From Streptosporangium lutulentum (GTDB lineage: Bacteria > Actinomycetota > Actinomycetes > Streptosporangiales > Streptosporangiaceae): a DNA stretch of 64,000 bases. The stretch spans positions 3,224,001 to 3,288,000 of the forward strand of contig NZ_JAUSQU010000001.1 in assembly GCF_030811455.1 (NCBI RefSeq). Direction: 5' to 3'. A model generated the notes under the pieces. The model was not told the DNA's origin. It saw only the letters and a list, made by a program, of their open reading frames with translations, and made no database searches. Position 1 is the stretch's first letter. The number at the start of each line of letters is the position of its first letter. A program made the position numbers and the translations under genes. Of this stretch, positions 17,568 to 28,137 are shown piece after piece.

Positions 17568-18017
17568 CTACTTCGTTCGCGGGCGGTTGCCCCACTTCGG
17601 CTTGCGGAACAGGTCGCGTCGCTCCAGGAGGTAGGCGAGTTTCGAGGCGGCGACCCTGACCGTCTCCTCGTAGCGGTGACGCTTCTCCGGGACGACCGCA
17701 CTCCAGCGTTCGAGCAGGACGGCCATCTCGTCGGCGATCTCGCCGATCACCCGGTAGCGGGTGCTGAAGGTGTAGAGGTCACCGTGCACCTCGTTGACCA
17801 GGGCTTCGTCGACCTGCCGGGTCAGCGGCCTGATCTTCTTGAGGATGTCGGCCTCCATCGCCGGGGTGACCGGCGCCCGGCGGGCGTCGCCGTCCGGAAC
17901 CATGATGAGCGCCCGGATCCGCGTGATGGCCAGGGTCCGTTCCGGCTGCGGGGTCGAGGGATGCTCGGCGAGGTCCAGAAGACGCCGGAGGGTCTCCTGC
18001 GTCTTGTCGTCGAACAT
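17568..18017 (-). CDS. Conserved hypothetical protein, charged, alpha-helical
   Basis: A 149-residue soluble protein rich in Arg, Glu and Leu (MFDDKTQETLRRLLDLAEHPSTPQPERTLAITRIRALI...). It has amphipathic helical segments and no membrane helix or recognised catalytic motif. A long helical run (VDEALVNEVHGDLYTFSTRYRVIGEIADEMAVLLERWSAVV) and basic tail (FRKPKWGNRPRTK) could suit nucleic-acid or protein binding. I do not recognise the family. It is a standalone gene next to the tnpB element. Confidence 0.65.
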   Translation of the reverse strand: MFDDKTQETLRRLLDLAEHPSTPQPERTLAITRIRALIMVPDGDARRAPVTPAMEADILKKIRPLTRQVDEALVNEVHGDLYTFSTRYRVIGEIADEMAVLLERWSAVVPEKRHRYEETVRVAASKLAYLLERRDLFRKPKWGNRPRTK

Positions 18018-18069
18018 AGAAACCCAATCCGCCTTCGTGTCCTGTCACCGAGCACCTGCAGCGTGGAGG

Positions 18070-18089
18070 TCCCGTCCTTCAGGACGGGA
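18070..18089. repeat. 8-bp stem hairpin upstream of tnpB
   Basis: TCCCGTCC-TTCA-GGACGGGA followed by AGGAAACACG. It resembles the subterminal hairpins of IS200/IS605-group elements and lies 70 bp before tnpB. It may mark the left end of the element or the remains of another copy's right end; the exact boundary is not resolvable from one copy. Confidence 0.4.
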
Positions 18090-18158
18090 AGGAAACACGT
18101 AACAGCCACCCATGATGATCCCCCGGTTTTGTCGGTGGGCATCGGTAGGTTACTCGGT

Positions 18159-19352
18159 GTGTCCCGCTATCGGCTGCACCCCTCACCCGCCCAGGAGGCG
18201 GCGCTGATGGAGCACTGCGGGCAGGCTCGATATGTGTGGAACCTGGCCGTGGAACAACACGCCCACTGGCGGCCCGGGCGCACACCGGCGCCGGGGTTCA
18301 CCGAGCAGTGCCGCCAACTCACCGAGGCCCGCGCCGCCTCGCCGTGGCTGGCCGCCGGGTCGATCATCGTCCAGCAGCAGGCGCTGAAGGACTTCCGCCA
18401 GGCGATGGCGAACTTCTTCGGCACAACCCACCGGCGGCCGAGGTGGCGTCGGCGTGGCCGCGGTGAGGGGTTTCGGATCGTCGCGGTCAAACCCGGTGAT
18501 GTGCGCCGCCTGTCGCGCAAGGTCGGCCAGGTGCGCATCCCCAAAGTGGGATGGGTGCGATTCCGCTGGTCGCGCCCGGTGGAGGAAGCGAAGTCGTTTC
18601 GCGTCACCCGGGATGCGGCGGGGCGCTGGCATGTGGCGTTCGCGATCATCCCGGAGCCGATTCCGGCCCCGGGGACCGGTGCGGTGGTCGGGGTGGATCG
18701 GGGGGTGGTGGTGTCGGCGGCGTTGTCCACCGGTGAGCCGCTGACCGTTCCCACCTTGAGTCCAGGGCAGAAGAAGCGGCTGGTGCGGTTGCAGCGTGCT
18801 CTGGCCCGCGCCCGGTCCGGGTCCAAGCGCCGCGCCAAGGTCAAGACGGCCATCGCGAGGCTGAAGGCCCGGGAGGGTGATCGGCGCAAAAATTGGGTGG
18901 AGCAGACCAGCACCGATCTGGCCCGCCGCTTCGACGTGATCGGCATCGAGGACCTGAAGATCTCCGCGATGGTCCGGTCGGCGAAAGGCAGTATCACGGC
19001 GCCGGGTCGGAACGTGCGCCAGAAGGCGGGGTTGAACCGGGGCATTCTGGCCAGTGGGTGGGGGCGGTTGGCGGCCCGGCTGGAGCACAAGGCTCCGGGC
19101 CGGGTGTGGAAGATTGATCCGCGGTATACGTCGCAGACCTGCAATGCGTGCAAACACGTCGCCCGGGAGAGTCGCGAGAGCCAAGCGCTCTTCTCGTGTG
19201 TGGCATGCGGGCATCGGGACCACGCTGACGTCAACGCGGCGAAGAACCTCCGAGATACCGCCGCGGGATATGCGGTGGCTGCGCGGGGAGGCTCGCCGTT
19301 GGGCGGGCCTGCGAACCGCGAACCTCAACGTGACCTCCTCCTGGTGGGGTAG
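18159..19352 (+). CDS. tnpB: TnpB RNA-guided endonuclease (OrfB of IS1341-type element)
   Basis: A 397-residue TnpB. The N-terminal part (YRLHPSPAQEAALMEHCGQARYVWNLAVEQ) is the helix-turn-helix/WED region. The RuvC catalytic triad is complete: Asp180 in GVDRGV, Glu264 in IGIEDL and Asp357 in HADVNA. A zinc finger with Cys328, Cys331, Cys347 and Cys350 lies between the last two catalytic residues. TnpB proteins are guide-RNA-directed DNA nucleases ancestral to Cas12. The GTG at 18159 begins the family-typical start; a GTG at 18135 is possible. The frame is uninterrupted, so the nuclease is probably active. Confidence 0.92.
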   Translation: MSRYRLHPSPAQEAALMEHCGQARYVWNLAVEQHAHWRPGRTPAPGFTEQCRQLTEARAASPWLAAGSIIVQQQALKDFRQAMANFFGTTHRRPRWRRRGRGEGFRIVAVKPGDVRRLSRKVGQVRIPKVGWVRFRWSRPVEEAKSFRVTRDAAGRWHVAFAIIPEPIPAPGTGAVVGVDRGVVVSAALSTGEPLTVPTLSPGQKKRLVRLQRALARARSGSKRRAKVKTAIARLKAREGDRRKNWVEQTSTDLARRFDVIGIEDLKISAMVRSAKGSITAPGRNVRQKAGLNRGILASGWGRLAARLEHKAPGRVWKIDPRYTSQTCNACKHVARESRESQALFSCVACGHRDHADVNAAKNLRDTAAGYAVAARGGSPLGGPANREPQRDLLLVG

Positions 19353-19396
19353 GTGCCGTTGGAATCCTCTGCCCGAAAGGCAGAGGAGGATGTCAA
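19353..19396 (+). ncRNA. Right-end hairpin, predicted 3' scaffold of the TnpB guide RNA
   Basis: TCCTCTGCC-CGAAA-GGCAGAGGA (19365-19387) forms a 9-bp stem followed by GGATGTCAA. In TnpB elements the guide RNA covers the 3' end of tnpB and the right end, and the bases just beyond the element form the guide. Here the guide would start at 19397. The 5' limit of the RNA cannot be seen. The assignment is by analogy. Confidence 0.5.
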
Positions 19397-19444
19397 ATGC
19401 TATCGACCAGGCGGTGCCCGTTCTCCCACTCCCCGAGCCGATGG

Positions 19445-19466
19445 GCGTACGGCGGGCGTACGGCGG
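19445..19466. repeat. Two tandem 11-bp repeats GCGTACGGCGG
   Basis: Two exact adjacent copies of GCGTACGGCGG in the gap between the tnpB element and the CHAP gene. No function is apparent. Confidence 0.8.
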
Positions 19467-19482
19467 ACGCCGACGCGGACCG

Positions 19483-19521
19483 CAGGCAGGCGGCAGGCGG
19501 CAGGCGGCAGGCGGCAGGCGG
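19483..19521. repeat. Five tandem CAGGCGG heptamers
   Basis: Five exact copies of CAGGCGG (19487-19521) preceded by a degenerate CAGG. It is a simple-sequence repeat prone to slippage. The rest of the 19397-19710 gap holds no gene; its last 100 bp are notably AT-rich and probably contain the CHAP gene promoter. Confidence 0.85.
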
Positions 19522-19710
19522 ACGATGATAGACGATGAAAGGCCGACGTTCACCCCCTCCATCAAATCCGGTATTCGACGGCCCCCTGGTGTAGTTATTT
19601 GTTGGAATATCCCCACTTTTCCATTTTTCTGCGAATAAAGTCCAGCGTTGTCGGACGGTGACCACCCTTCACGGAAGGGCGCAGCGGAGTGGACGGGGTG
19701 GCTGACGGCC

Positions 19711-20439
19711 ATGGATCCGATCGGTGACGATCTGCTCAGAATCATGGAGCCGGAGCTCGGATACAGGGAAGGGCCCGGACAGCACAGCAAGTTCGGCGAG
19801 TGGTACTCGCTCACGGTCGACCAGGACCCCCAGTACAAGACGGCTCCCTGGTGCGACATGTTCATCGCCTGGGCCGCCGAGCGGGCGGACGTCGAGGAGT
19901 TCGTCGGCCAGTTCGCCTGGACGCCCTCCCACGCCCGCTGGTTCGAGACCCAGGGCGCGTGGTCGCAGACCCCCGAGGCCGGGTCCCTGATCTTCTTCGA
20001 CTGGTCGGGCGGCAAGGACATCAAGGGCATCGACCATGTCGGCGTCGTCGAGCGGGTGGAGGGTGGAACGATCCACACCATCGAGGGAAACGTCGACGGG
20101 GTCTGGCTCAAGCGCAAGGCACGCGACGAGAGCAAGGTCGTCGGTTACGGGTCGCCGCGCAAGGTCAAGGAGAACCTGGCCGGTGTCACGGCCGGACAGG
20201 ACGCGTCCGTCCTGCAGGCGGCGGGGCGGATCGAGGTCCGCCCCGCGCTCGTGCCCGGCTCCATGATCCTGACCGACTATCCGGGGAGGTTCCCGATCTC
20301 CCTGGAGGCGGCCCCCGTCGCGGCGCTGCTGACCCTCATCCTCGGAATGACGTTCGTCCTGGTCAGGGCTCGCCCTCATACCTCGACGGGGCGCCATCGC
20401 AGAAAGCGGCGGAGGCGTGAGCCGTACCGGCTTGATTAA
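19711..20439 (+). CDS. CHAP-domain amidase/peptidase with C-terminal membrane anchor
   Basis: A 242-residue protein. The CHAP (NlpC/P60-like) domain spans residues 1-155 with catalytic Cys48 (APWCDMF), His109 (GIDHVGV) and Asn127 (IEGN). A linker follows, then one transmembrane helix at about residues 202-219 and a strongly basic tail (HRRKRRRR). There is no N-terminal signal peptide at ATG 19711 or from the upstream in-frame start at 19648. Topology by the positive-inside rule would put the tail in the cytosol and the domain outside, but the export route is unclear. CHAP enzymes cleave peptidoglycan peptides. The iron box of the next gene begins directly after its stop codon. Confidence 0.85.
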   Translation: MDPIGDDLLRIMEPELGYREGPGQHSKFGEWYSLTVDQDPQYKTAPWCDMFIAWAAERADVEEFVGQFAWTPSHARWFETQGAWSQTPEAGSLIFFDWSGGKDIKGIDHVGVVERVEGGTIHTIEGNVDGVWLKRKARDESKVVGYGSPRKVKENLAGVTAGQDASVLQAAGRIEVRPALVPGSMILTDYPGRFPISLEAAPVAALLTLILGMTFVLVRARPHTSTGRHRRKRRRREPYRLD

Positions 20440-20458
20440 TAAGGTTAGGCAAAGCTAA
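20440..20458. promoter_or_regulatory. Iron box (DmdR/IdeR-type operator)
   Basis: TAAGGTTAGGCAAAGCTAA matches the actinobacterial iron-box consensus TTAGGTTAGGCTAACCTAA at 16 of 19 positions. It lies 38 bp before the start of the siderophore-interacting protein gene. Iron-dependent repression by a DtxR-family protein is the established role of such boxes. Confidence 0.85.
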
Positions 20459-20495
20459 GTTTCTCGCGACGATGTTTCCGAGCTAAGGCGGCGCG

Positions 20496-21425
20496 ATGAC
20501 AGCCGGCAGCGAGCAGACCATGGAGCGTACGGCGGAGGCCCCCGCCTATCGGCCCTTCCACGTGGAGGTCCTGCGGACGCGACGGCTCAGCCCGAGTTTC
20601 GTGCGGGTCACCTTCGGCGGCGAGGAACTGTCCGCCTTCGCCGACGAGGGCTTCGACCAGCGGATCAAGGTGGTCTTCCCGCTGTCCTGCGGCGGCTTCA
20701 CCCCCGTCGGCGACGGCGACGACTGGTACCGGCGCTGGCGCGCGCTCCCCGCGGAGCTGCAGAACCCGATCCGCACCTACACCGTGCGCGCCGTACGGCC
20801 GGAGCTGCGCGAGCTCGACGTCGACTTCGTCCTCCACGGCGAGACCGGTCCCGCCTCCCGGTGGGCGATCCACGCCGCTCCCGGCCACCGGGTCGTGGTG
20901 ATCGGCCCCAACGCCGCCCACCTCGGCCCCACCGGCGGCCAGGAGTGGGCTCCGCCCGCCGGGGCGTCGCACCTGTTGCTGGCCGGCGACGAGACGGCCG
21001 TCCCCGCCATCACCACCATCGCCGAGGCGCTCTCCGGCGGCGTGCGGGCCACGGTCCTGCTCGAGGTTCCCCGCTCCGCCGACGTACTCCCCCTCGACGT
21101 CCGGCCGGGCGTGGAGATCACCTGGTTGTCCCGCGGCGGAGCCCGTCACGGCGACCTGCTCATACCCGCCGTCCGCGACGTCCTCGCCGGGCTCGAAGCA
21201 CCCGGCACGACGACGGGAACGGACCTGGAGGACGTCGACATCGAGGCGGACACCCTCTGGGACGTCCCGGAGGTCTCGGGCGGCGACGGACTCTACGCCT
21301 GGCTGGCGGGCGAGGCCGGTGTGGTCAAAACGCTCCGCCGCCACCTCGTGCAGGAGGCGGGGATCGACCGTTCCTCGGTCGCCTTCATGGGCTACTGGCG
21401 GCTGGGACGTTCGGAGCTCGGCTGA
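20496..21425 (+). CDS. Siderophore-interacting protein (FAD-dependent ferric-siderophore reductase)
   Basis: A 309-residue cytosolic flavoprotein of the SIP/ViuB family. The N-terminal FAD-binding barrel (RPFHVEVLRTRRLSPSFVRVTFGGEELSAF...RTYTVRAVRPELRELDVDFVLHG...ASRWA) is followed by a NAD(P)H-type domain (HLLLAGDETAVPAITTIAEAL, WLAGEAGVVKTLRRHLV) and the C-terminal MGYWRLGRSE. It reduces ferric siderophores to release iron inside the cell. The gene is preceded by an iron box. An AAGGCGG precedes ATG 20496. Confidence 0.93.
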   Translation: MTAGSEQTMERTAEAPAYRPFHVEVLRTRRLSPSFVRVTFGGEELSAFADEGFDQRIKVVFPLSCGGFTPVGDGDDWYRRWRALPAELQNPIRTYTVRAVRPELRELDVDFVLHGETGPASRWAIHAAPGHRVVVIGPNAAHLGPTGGQEWAPPAGASHLLLAGDETAVPAITTIAEALSGGVRATVLLEVPRSADVLPLDVRPGVEITWLSRGGARHGDLLIPAVRDVLAGLEAPGTTTGTDLEDVDIEADTLWDVPEVSGGDGLYAWLAGEAGVVKTLRRHLVQEAGIDRSSVAFMGYWRLGRSELG

Positions 21426-21466
21426 GATCCCCGTCCCTCCCGGTGCGGGCCGGAGGGACGGGGATC
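21426..21466. terminator. Bidirectional terminator hairpin, 15-bp stem
   Basis: GATCCCCGTCCCTCC pairs perfectly with GGAGGGACGGGGATC across an 11-base loop. It occupies the whole 39-bp gap between the convergent siderophore-interacting protein and AraC genes and touches the AraC stop codon. Confidence 0.88.
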
Positions 21467-22412
21467 ACCTCCCGGACGCCCCCACGCGGTGCTCCTGCGG
21501 GCTGATGCCGCGCACCCGTTTGAAGGCGGTGCTGAGCGCGAAGGAGCTGCCGTAGCCGACCTGCCGGGCCACCGCGCCGACGGTGGCGTCCCGCTCGCGC
21601 AGCAGATCGGCGGCCAGGGCCAGCCGCCAGCCGGTGAGGAACGTCATGGGCGGCTCACCGACCAGCTCGGCGAAGCGGCGGGCCAGGGCCGCACGGGACA
21701 CCCCGGCCCCCGTGGCCAGCGTGGACACGGTCCAGGGGTGGGCGGGGTTGTTGAGCAGCATCCGCAGGGCCTTGCCCACCACGGGGTCGCTGTGCGCCCG
21801 ATACCAGGCCGGGGCCTCGGCCTCCTGGAGGGCGAACCAGGTCCGCAGGACGGCGATGAGCAGCAGATCCAGCAGCCGGTCGAGAACCGCCTCCTGGCCG
21901 GGCTCGTCCTTGACGATCTCGGAGGCGAGCAGCGGGACGAGGGGGCAGTCCCAGGCGTCCTCCTCAAGGACCAGCAGCGTGGGCAGCGCTTCGAGCAGCC
22001 GCTGGCTGATCTCTCCGCCCATCTGGTACGTGCCGGTGAGCATCACGGTCGAGCCCGCCGAGCCGTCCGGGTCGCCCCAGGTGCGGACGCCCAGATTCAT
22101 CGACTGGGACAGGTCCTCCCCCTCCGGGGTGGTACAGCGCTGCCCGGGGTGGATGACGATCTGGGGCGGTGTCGCCGGGTCGTCGGCGACGGTGTACGGC
22201 TCGGGGCCGCGCGTGATCGCGACGTCCCCGGGGCGCAGCCGTACGGGCTCACCGTCGTCGGGGACCACCCATGCCTCGCCCCGCACGACGGCCACCAGGG
22301 TGAGCGGCGCCCGGTCCTGAATGCGGAGGGACCAGGGCGGGTTCATGATCGAACGGAGGAGGAACGCTCCTCTGGCCCGAGGGCCGTCCAAAAGACCGGT
22401 GAATGCGTCCAC
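21465..22412 (-). CDS. AraC-family regulator with cupin sensor domain
   Basis: A 315-residue regulator. The N-terminal cupin domain (RAPLTLVAVVRGEAWVVPDDGEPVRLRPGDVAITRG) is followed by an AraC double helix-turn-helix at about 205-310 (WTVSTLATGAGVSRAALARRFAELVGEPPMTFLTGWRL...VGYGSSFALSTAFKRVRGISPQEHR). The GTG at 22412 is the likely start. It is divergent from an NmrA-like oxidoreductase gene 80 bp away and probably controls it, a frequent pairing in actinomycetes (inference). Confidence 0.92.
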   Translation of the reverse strand: MDAFTGLLDGPRARGAFLLRSIMNPPWSLRIQDRAPLTLVAVVRGEAWVVPDDGEPVRLRPGDVAITRGPEPYTVADDPATPPQIVIHPGQRCTTPEGEDLSQSMNLGVRTWGDPDGSAGSTVMLTGTYQMGGEISQRLLEALPTLLVLEEDAWDCPLVPLLASEIVKDEPGQEAVLDRLLDLLLIAVLRTWFALQEAEAPAWYRAHSDPVVGKALRMLLNNPAHPWTVSTLATGAGVSRAALARRFAELVGEPPMTFLTGWRLALAADLLRERDATVGAVARQVGYGSSFALSTAFKRVRGISPQEHRVGASGR

Positions 22413-22492
22413 CCCTCGATCCTAGACGCAGGAACATGGAATTGAGCCTCTCAACCATGTTCCGTCTCACTGTGAGGGGCTTTACTCGAAGC

Positions 22493-23335
22493 ATGACGAA
22501 CAACGATCACATGAAGAGAACGACGCTGGTCCTCGGCGGCACGGGCAAGACCGGCCGCCGGGTGGTGGAGCGGCTCACGGCGCGGGGCCTGTCTCCGAGG
22601 GCCGGTTCCCGCTCGGGCGAGCCGCCGTTCGACTGGGAGGACCAGGCCACCTGGGCGCCCGTGCTGAAGGACGTCGACGCGGTCTACCTGTCGTACCAGC
22701 CGGACCTGGCGTTCCCCGGCGCCGTCGCCACGGTCCGTTCGTTCACCGCGCTGGCGGTCGAGAGCGGTGTGCGGCGGCTGGTGCTCCTGTCCGGCAGGGG
22801 CGAGGAGGAGGCCCTGGCCTGCGAGCGGACGGTGCGGGGCTCCGGCGCCGAGTGGACGATCCTGCGGTCGAGCTGGTTCTGCCAGAACTTCAGCGAGGAC
22901 TACCTGCTGGAACCGGTGCTCGGCGGCGTGGTCGCGTTCCCCGCCGGGGACGTGGCGGAGCCGTTCATCGACGTGGAGGACATCGCGGACGTCGCGGTCG
23001 CGGCGCTGACGGAGGACGGGCACGCGGGGCAGCTCTACGAACTGACCGGCCCCCGGCTGCTGACCTTCGCGGACGCGGCCGGCGAGATCGCCAAGGCGTC
23101 CGGGCGGGAGGTCGAGTACGTGCCGGTCTCCTTCGAGCAGTACGCGGCCGCGCTGGCGGAGCACGGCGTGCCGGCCGAGTACGCGACGCCGCTGCTCGAC
23201 CTGTTCGCCAGGGTCCTGGACGGCCGCAACGCCTACCTGACGGACGGCGTCCGGCGCGCCCTGGGACGGGAGCCCCGGGATTTCACCGACTACGCGCGGG
23301 ACGCCGCCGCCACCGGTGTCTGGGGCGGCCGGTAG
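22493..23335 (+). CDS. NmrA/HSCARG-like NAD(P)-binding protein
   Basis: A 280-residue atypical SDR. The Rossmann motif GGTGKTG is near the N-terminus, followed by VDAVYLSYQPDLAFPGA and LVLLSGRGEEEAL; an NmrA-type C-terminal half lacks the YxxxK catalytic pair. Such proteins sense NAD(P)H or act as isoflavone-reductase-like enzymes. A likely target of the divergent AraC regulator. ATG 22493 is chosen; a second Met six codons later (MKRTTLVLGG) is possible. Confidence 0.87.
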   Translation: MTNNDHMKRTTLVLGGTGKTGRRVVERLTARGLSPRAGSRSGEPPFDWEDQATWAPVLKDVDAVYLSYQPDLAFPGAVATVRSFTALAVESGVRRLVLLSGRGEEEALACERTVRGSGAEWTILRSSWFCQNFSEDYLLEPVLGGVVAFPAGDVAEPFIDVEDIADVAVAALTEDGHAGQLYELTGPRLLTFADAAGEIAKASGREVEYVPVSFEQYAAALAEHGVPAEYATPLLDLFARVLDGRNAYLTDGVRRALGREPRDFTDYARDAAATGVWGGR

Positions 23336-23455
23336 GACGCCGGCGGCCGCGCGCACGAACTCCGTTTTCCCGCGGCTGCTCGTAAGCCCAGAATCTCCGT
23401 GGGAAACGCGTGCGATGTCGTGCTGAAGGATTTGATTCACATCATGGAGGTTGAG

Positions 23456-23971
23456 ATGTTGGGGTTTTTCCGGCCCGTGGTGCTGATCGCGGCCACGATG
23501 ACCGTGGGGCTCGTGGCGGGTCTCTTCTACGCCTATTCCTGCTCCGTCATGCTCGGTCTGGGCCGGGCGGAGGACCGGACCTTCGTCGACGCGATGCAGG
23601 GGATCAACACGGCGATCCTCAACGGCTGGTTCTTCCTGTGCTTCATCGGCTCGCTGGTGCTGATCATCCTGGCCGCGGTGCTCCATCTCCGCGAGGACGG
23701 GCGGTCCCTGCTGCCCTGGATCGTGGCCGCGGCCGTCATGTACGGGGCGACGCTCGTCATCACCGCCGTCGTCAACGTGCCGCTCAACAACGCGCTCGAC
23801 GCCGCCGGGGAACCCGGCCGGATCGCCGATCTCGCGGCGGTGCGCGAGCGGTTCGAGTCGACGTGGGTCTACTGGAACGTCGCCCGCACGGTGACGTCCA
23901 CGGCCGCGTTCGGCTGCCTCACCTGGGCCCTCGTGCTGTACGGGCGCATCACGACCTCGGGCGGAGCGTGA
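23456..23971 (+). CDS. DUF1772 membrane protein
   Basis: A 171-residue protein with four hydrophobic segments and the DUF1772 pattern: GLVAGLFYAYSCSVMLGLGRAEDRTFVDAMQGINTAILN in the N-terminal half, then VNVPLNNALD and FESTWVYWNVARTVTSTAAF. Function is unknown; family members are anthrone-oxygenase-like or transport-associated membrane proteins. ATG 23456 has GGAGG four bases upstream. It may be read with the NmrA-like gene 120 bp before it. Confidence 0.88.
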   Translation: MLGFFRPVVLIAATMTVGLVAGLFYAYSCSVMLGLGRAEDRTFVDAMQGINTAILNGWFFLCFIGSLVLIILAAVLHLREDGRSLLPWIVAAAVMYGATLVITAVVNVPLNNALDAAGEPGRIADLAAVRERFESTWVYWNVARTVTSTAAFGCLTWALVLYGRITTSGGA

Positions 23972-23973
23972 CC

Positions 23974-24042
23974 CGCCCCTTCGACTCCTCGCGCGCCGCT
24001 CCCAACCGGGGGCGGGGCGGCGGGCGAGGAGTCGAAGGGGCG
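23974..24042. terminator. Large bidirectional hairpin, 19-bp stem
   Basis: Two perfectly complementary 19-base arms (23974-23992 and 24024-24042) are separated by a 31-base GC-rich loop that can fold further. It sits between the convergent DUF1772 and cobN genes. Confidence 0.8.
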
Positions 24043-24083
24043 CCGCCGGGGCGCCGAGTGGACCATTCGGCGCCCCGCGCCGG

Positions 24084-27709
<3,626 letters not shown>

Positions 27710-27713
<4 letters not shown>

Positions 27714-27886
27714 GCGCCACACTCCAGGGAAAGCGGGACGGTACGGCCCGGGGATGCCACAGGGTGGCGGAACGGCGAGAACGGGGCGGTACGCCCAGGG
27801 GATGCCACAGGGTGGCGGAACGGCGAAGGCGGGACGGTACGGCTCAGGGGTGCCACGAAGTGGCGGGGGAACGGCGAAAAGCGCAC
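27710..27886 (-). CDS. 58-codon leader frame between B12 riboswitch and cobN, repeat-encoded
   Basis: It starts at a GTG seven bases after the riboswitch-adjacent GGGAGG and runs through three tandem repeats without a stop. It ends in a TGA that overlaps the cobN GTG start (GTGA). The product would be a small Pro/Arg/Ser-rich peptide, MRFSPFPRHFVAP... followed by two near-identical SPFRHPVASPGRT units and a tail ECGA. The repeat periods (51, 48 and 48 bp) are all multiples of three. There is no signal peptide and no recognised family. It may be a translated leader that couples cobN translation to the riboswitch, or a repeat that happens to be open. Position, ribosome-binding site and overlap favour translation. 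Confidence 0.5.
27733..27877 (-). repeat. Three tandem 46-51-bp repeats in the cobN leader, each with a small hairpin
   Basis: The copies occupy 27733-27778, 27779-27826 and 27827-27877. Each contains GCCAC-N3-GTGGC, a 5-bp stem. In the copy nearest the riboswitch the loop and neighbours differ (GAA instead of AGG) while both stem arms are unchanged. The copies also share GGAACGGCGA and CGGTACG elements. Confidence 0.85.
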
Positions 27887-28067
27887 AGGGCTTCCTCCCT
27901 CGGGGTCCTCGCCCCGGGTCGTCGTCGGCTACGACGGCTGGAGTCTCCTGGCTCCCGGATCGGTGCTCACCCCGGCCTTCCCGTCCGTCGTCGGACAGTG
28001 ACCTGGGTGGGGTTCGCTCCCCGGTTACAGTGGCGGGACCGCGCCGGACTCACACCGGCTTCCTCCC
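27887..28067 (-). promoter_or_regulatory. Cobalamin (AdoCbl) riboswitch controlling the cobN transcript
   Basis: On the minus strand the conserved elements appear in order: GGGAGGAAGCCGGTGTGAGTCC (28067-28046), CCGCCACTG, GTCACTG, GGGAAGGCC and the B12 box AGCCAGGAGACT (27953-27942). A CGGGG/CCCCG hairpin (27916-27901) follows and stands directly next to a Shine-Dalgarno GGGAGG (27899-27894). That arrangement fits translational control. Established function: it lowers expression of B12 synthesis genes when adenosylcobalamin is abundant. Confidence 0.95.
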
Positions 28068-28124
28068 TTTTGCCATCGCAATGATGACACTACGGCAGTC
28101 CCCTTCCTTGCAAGAAACTGGCGT

Positions 28125-28137
28125 TAACATCCTGAGC
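28125..28137 (+). promoter_or_regulatory. Possible -10 element of a leaderless cobG promoter
   Basis: TAACAT at 28125-28130 lies seven bases before the GTG start of cobG, the spacing expected between a -10 hexamer and +1. No good -35 at 16-19 bp was found, so the call is weak. Confidence 0.25.

Larger units (their letters stand above)
18070..19396 (+). mobile_element. IS1341-type element (IS200/IS605 group) carrying tnpB only
   Basis: The unit consists of a subterminal hairpin, tnpB, and a right-end hairpin followed by GATGTCAA. No tnpA (Y1 HUH transposase) is present within the window, so mobility would need TnpA in trans. The right end is placed after TGTCAA at 19396 by analogy with relatives whose right ends finish in TCAA. 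The left boundary is uncertain. Confidence 0.5.

Noticed and set aside
19483..19521. CRISPR-like tandem repeat
   Set aside because: Units are contiguous heptamers with no spacers; it is a simple-sequence repeat and no cas genes are present.
18183..20135. 650-codon minus-strand frame opposite tnpB and the CHAP gene
   Set aside because: Antisense to two clearly recognised proteins and without any domain.
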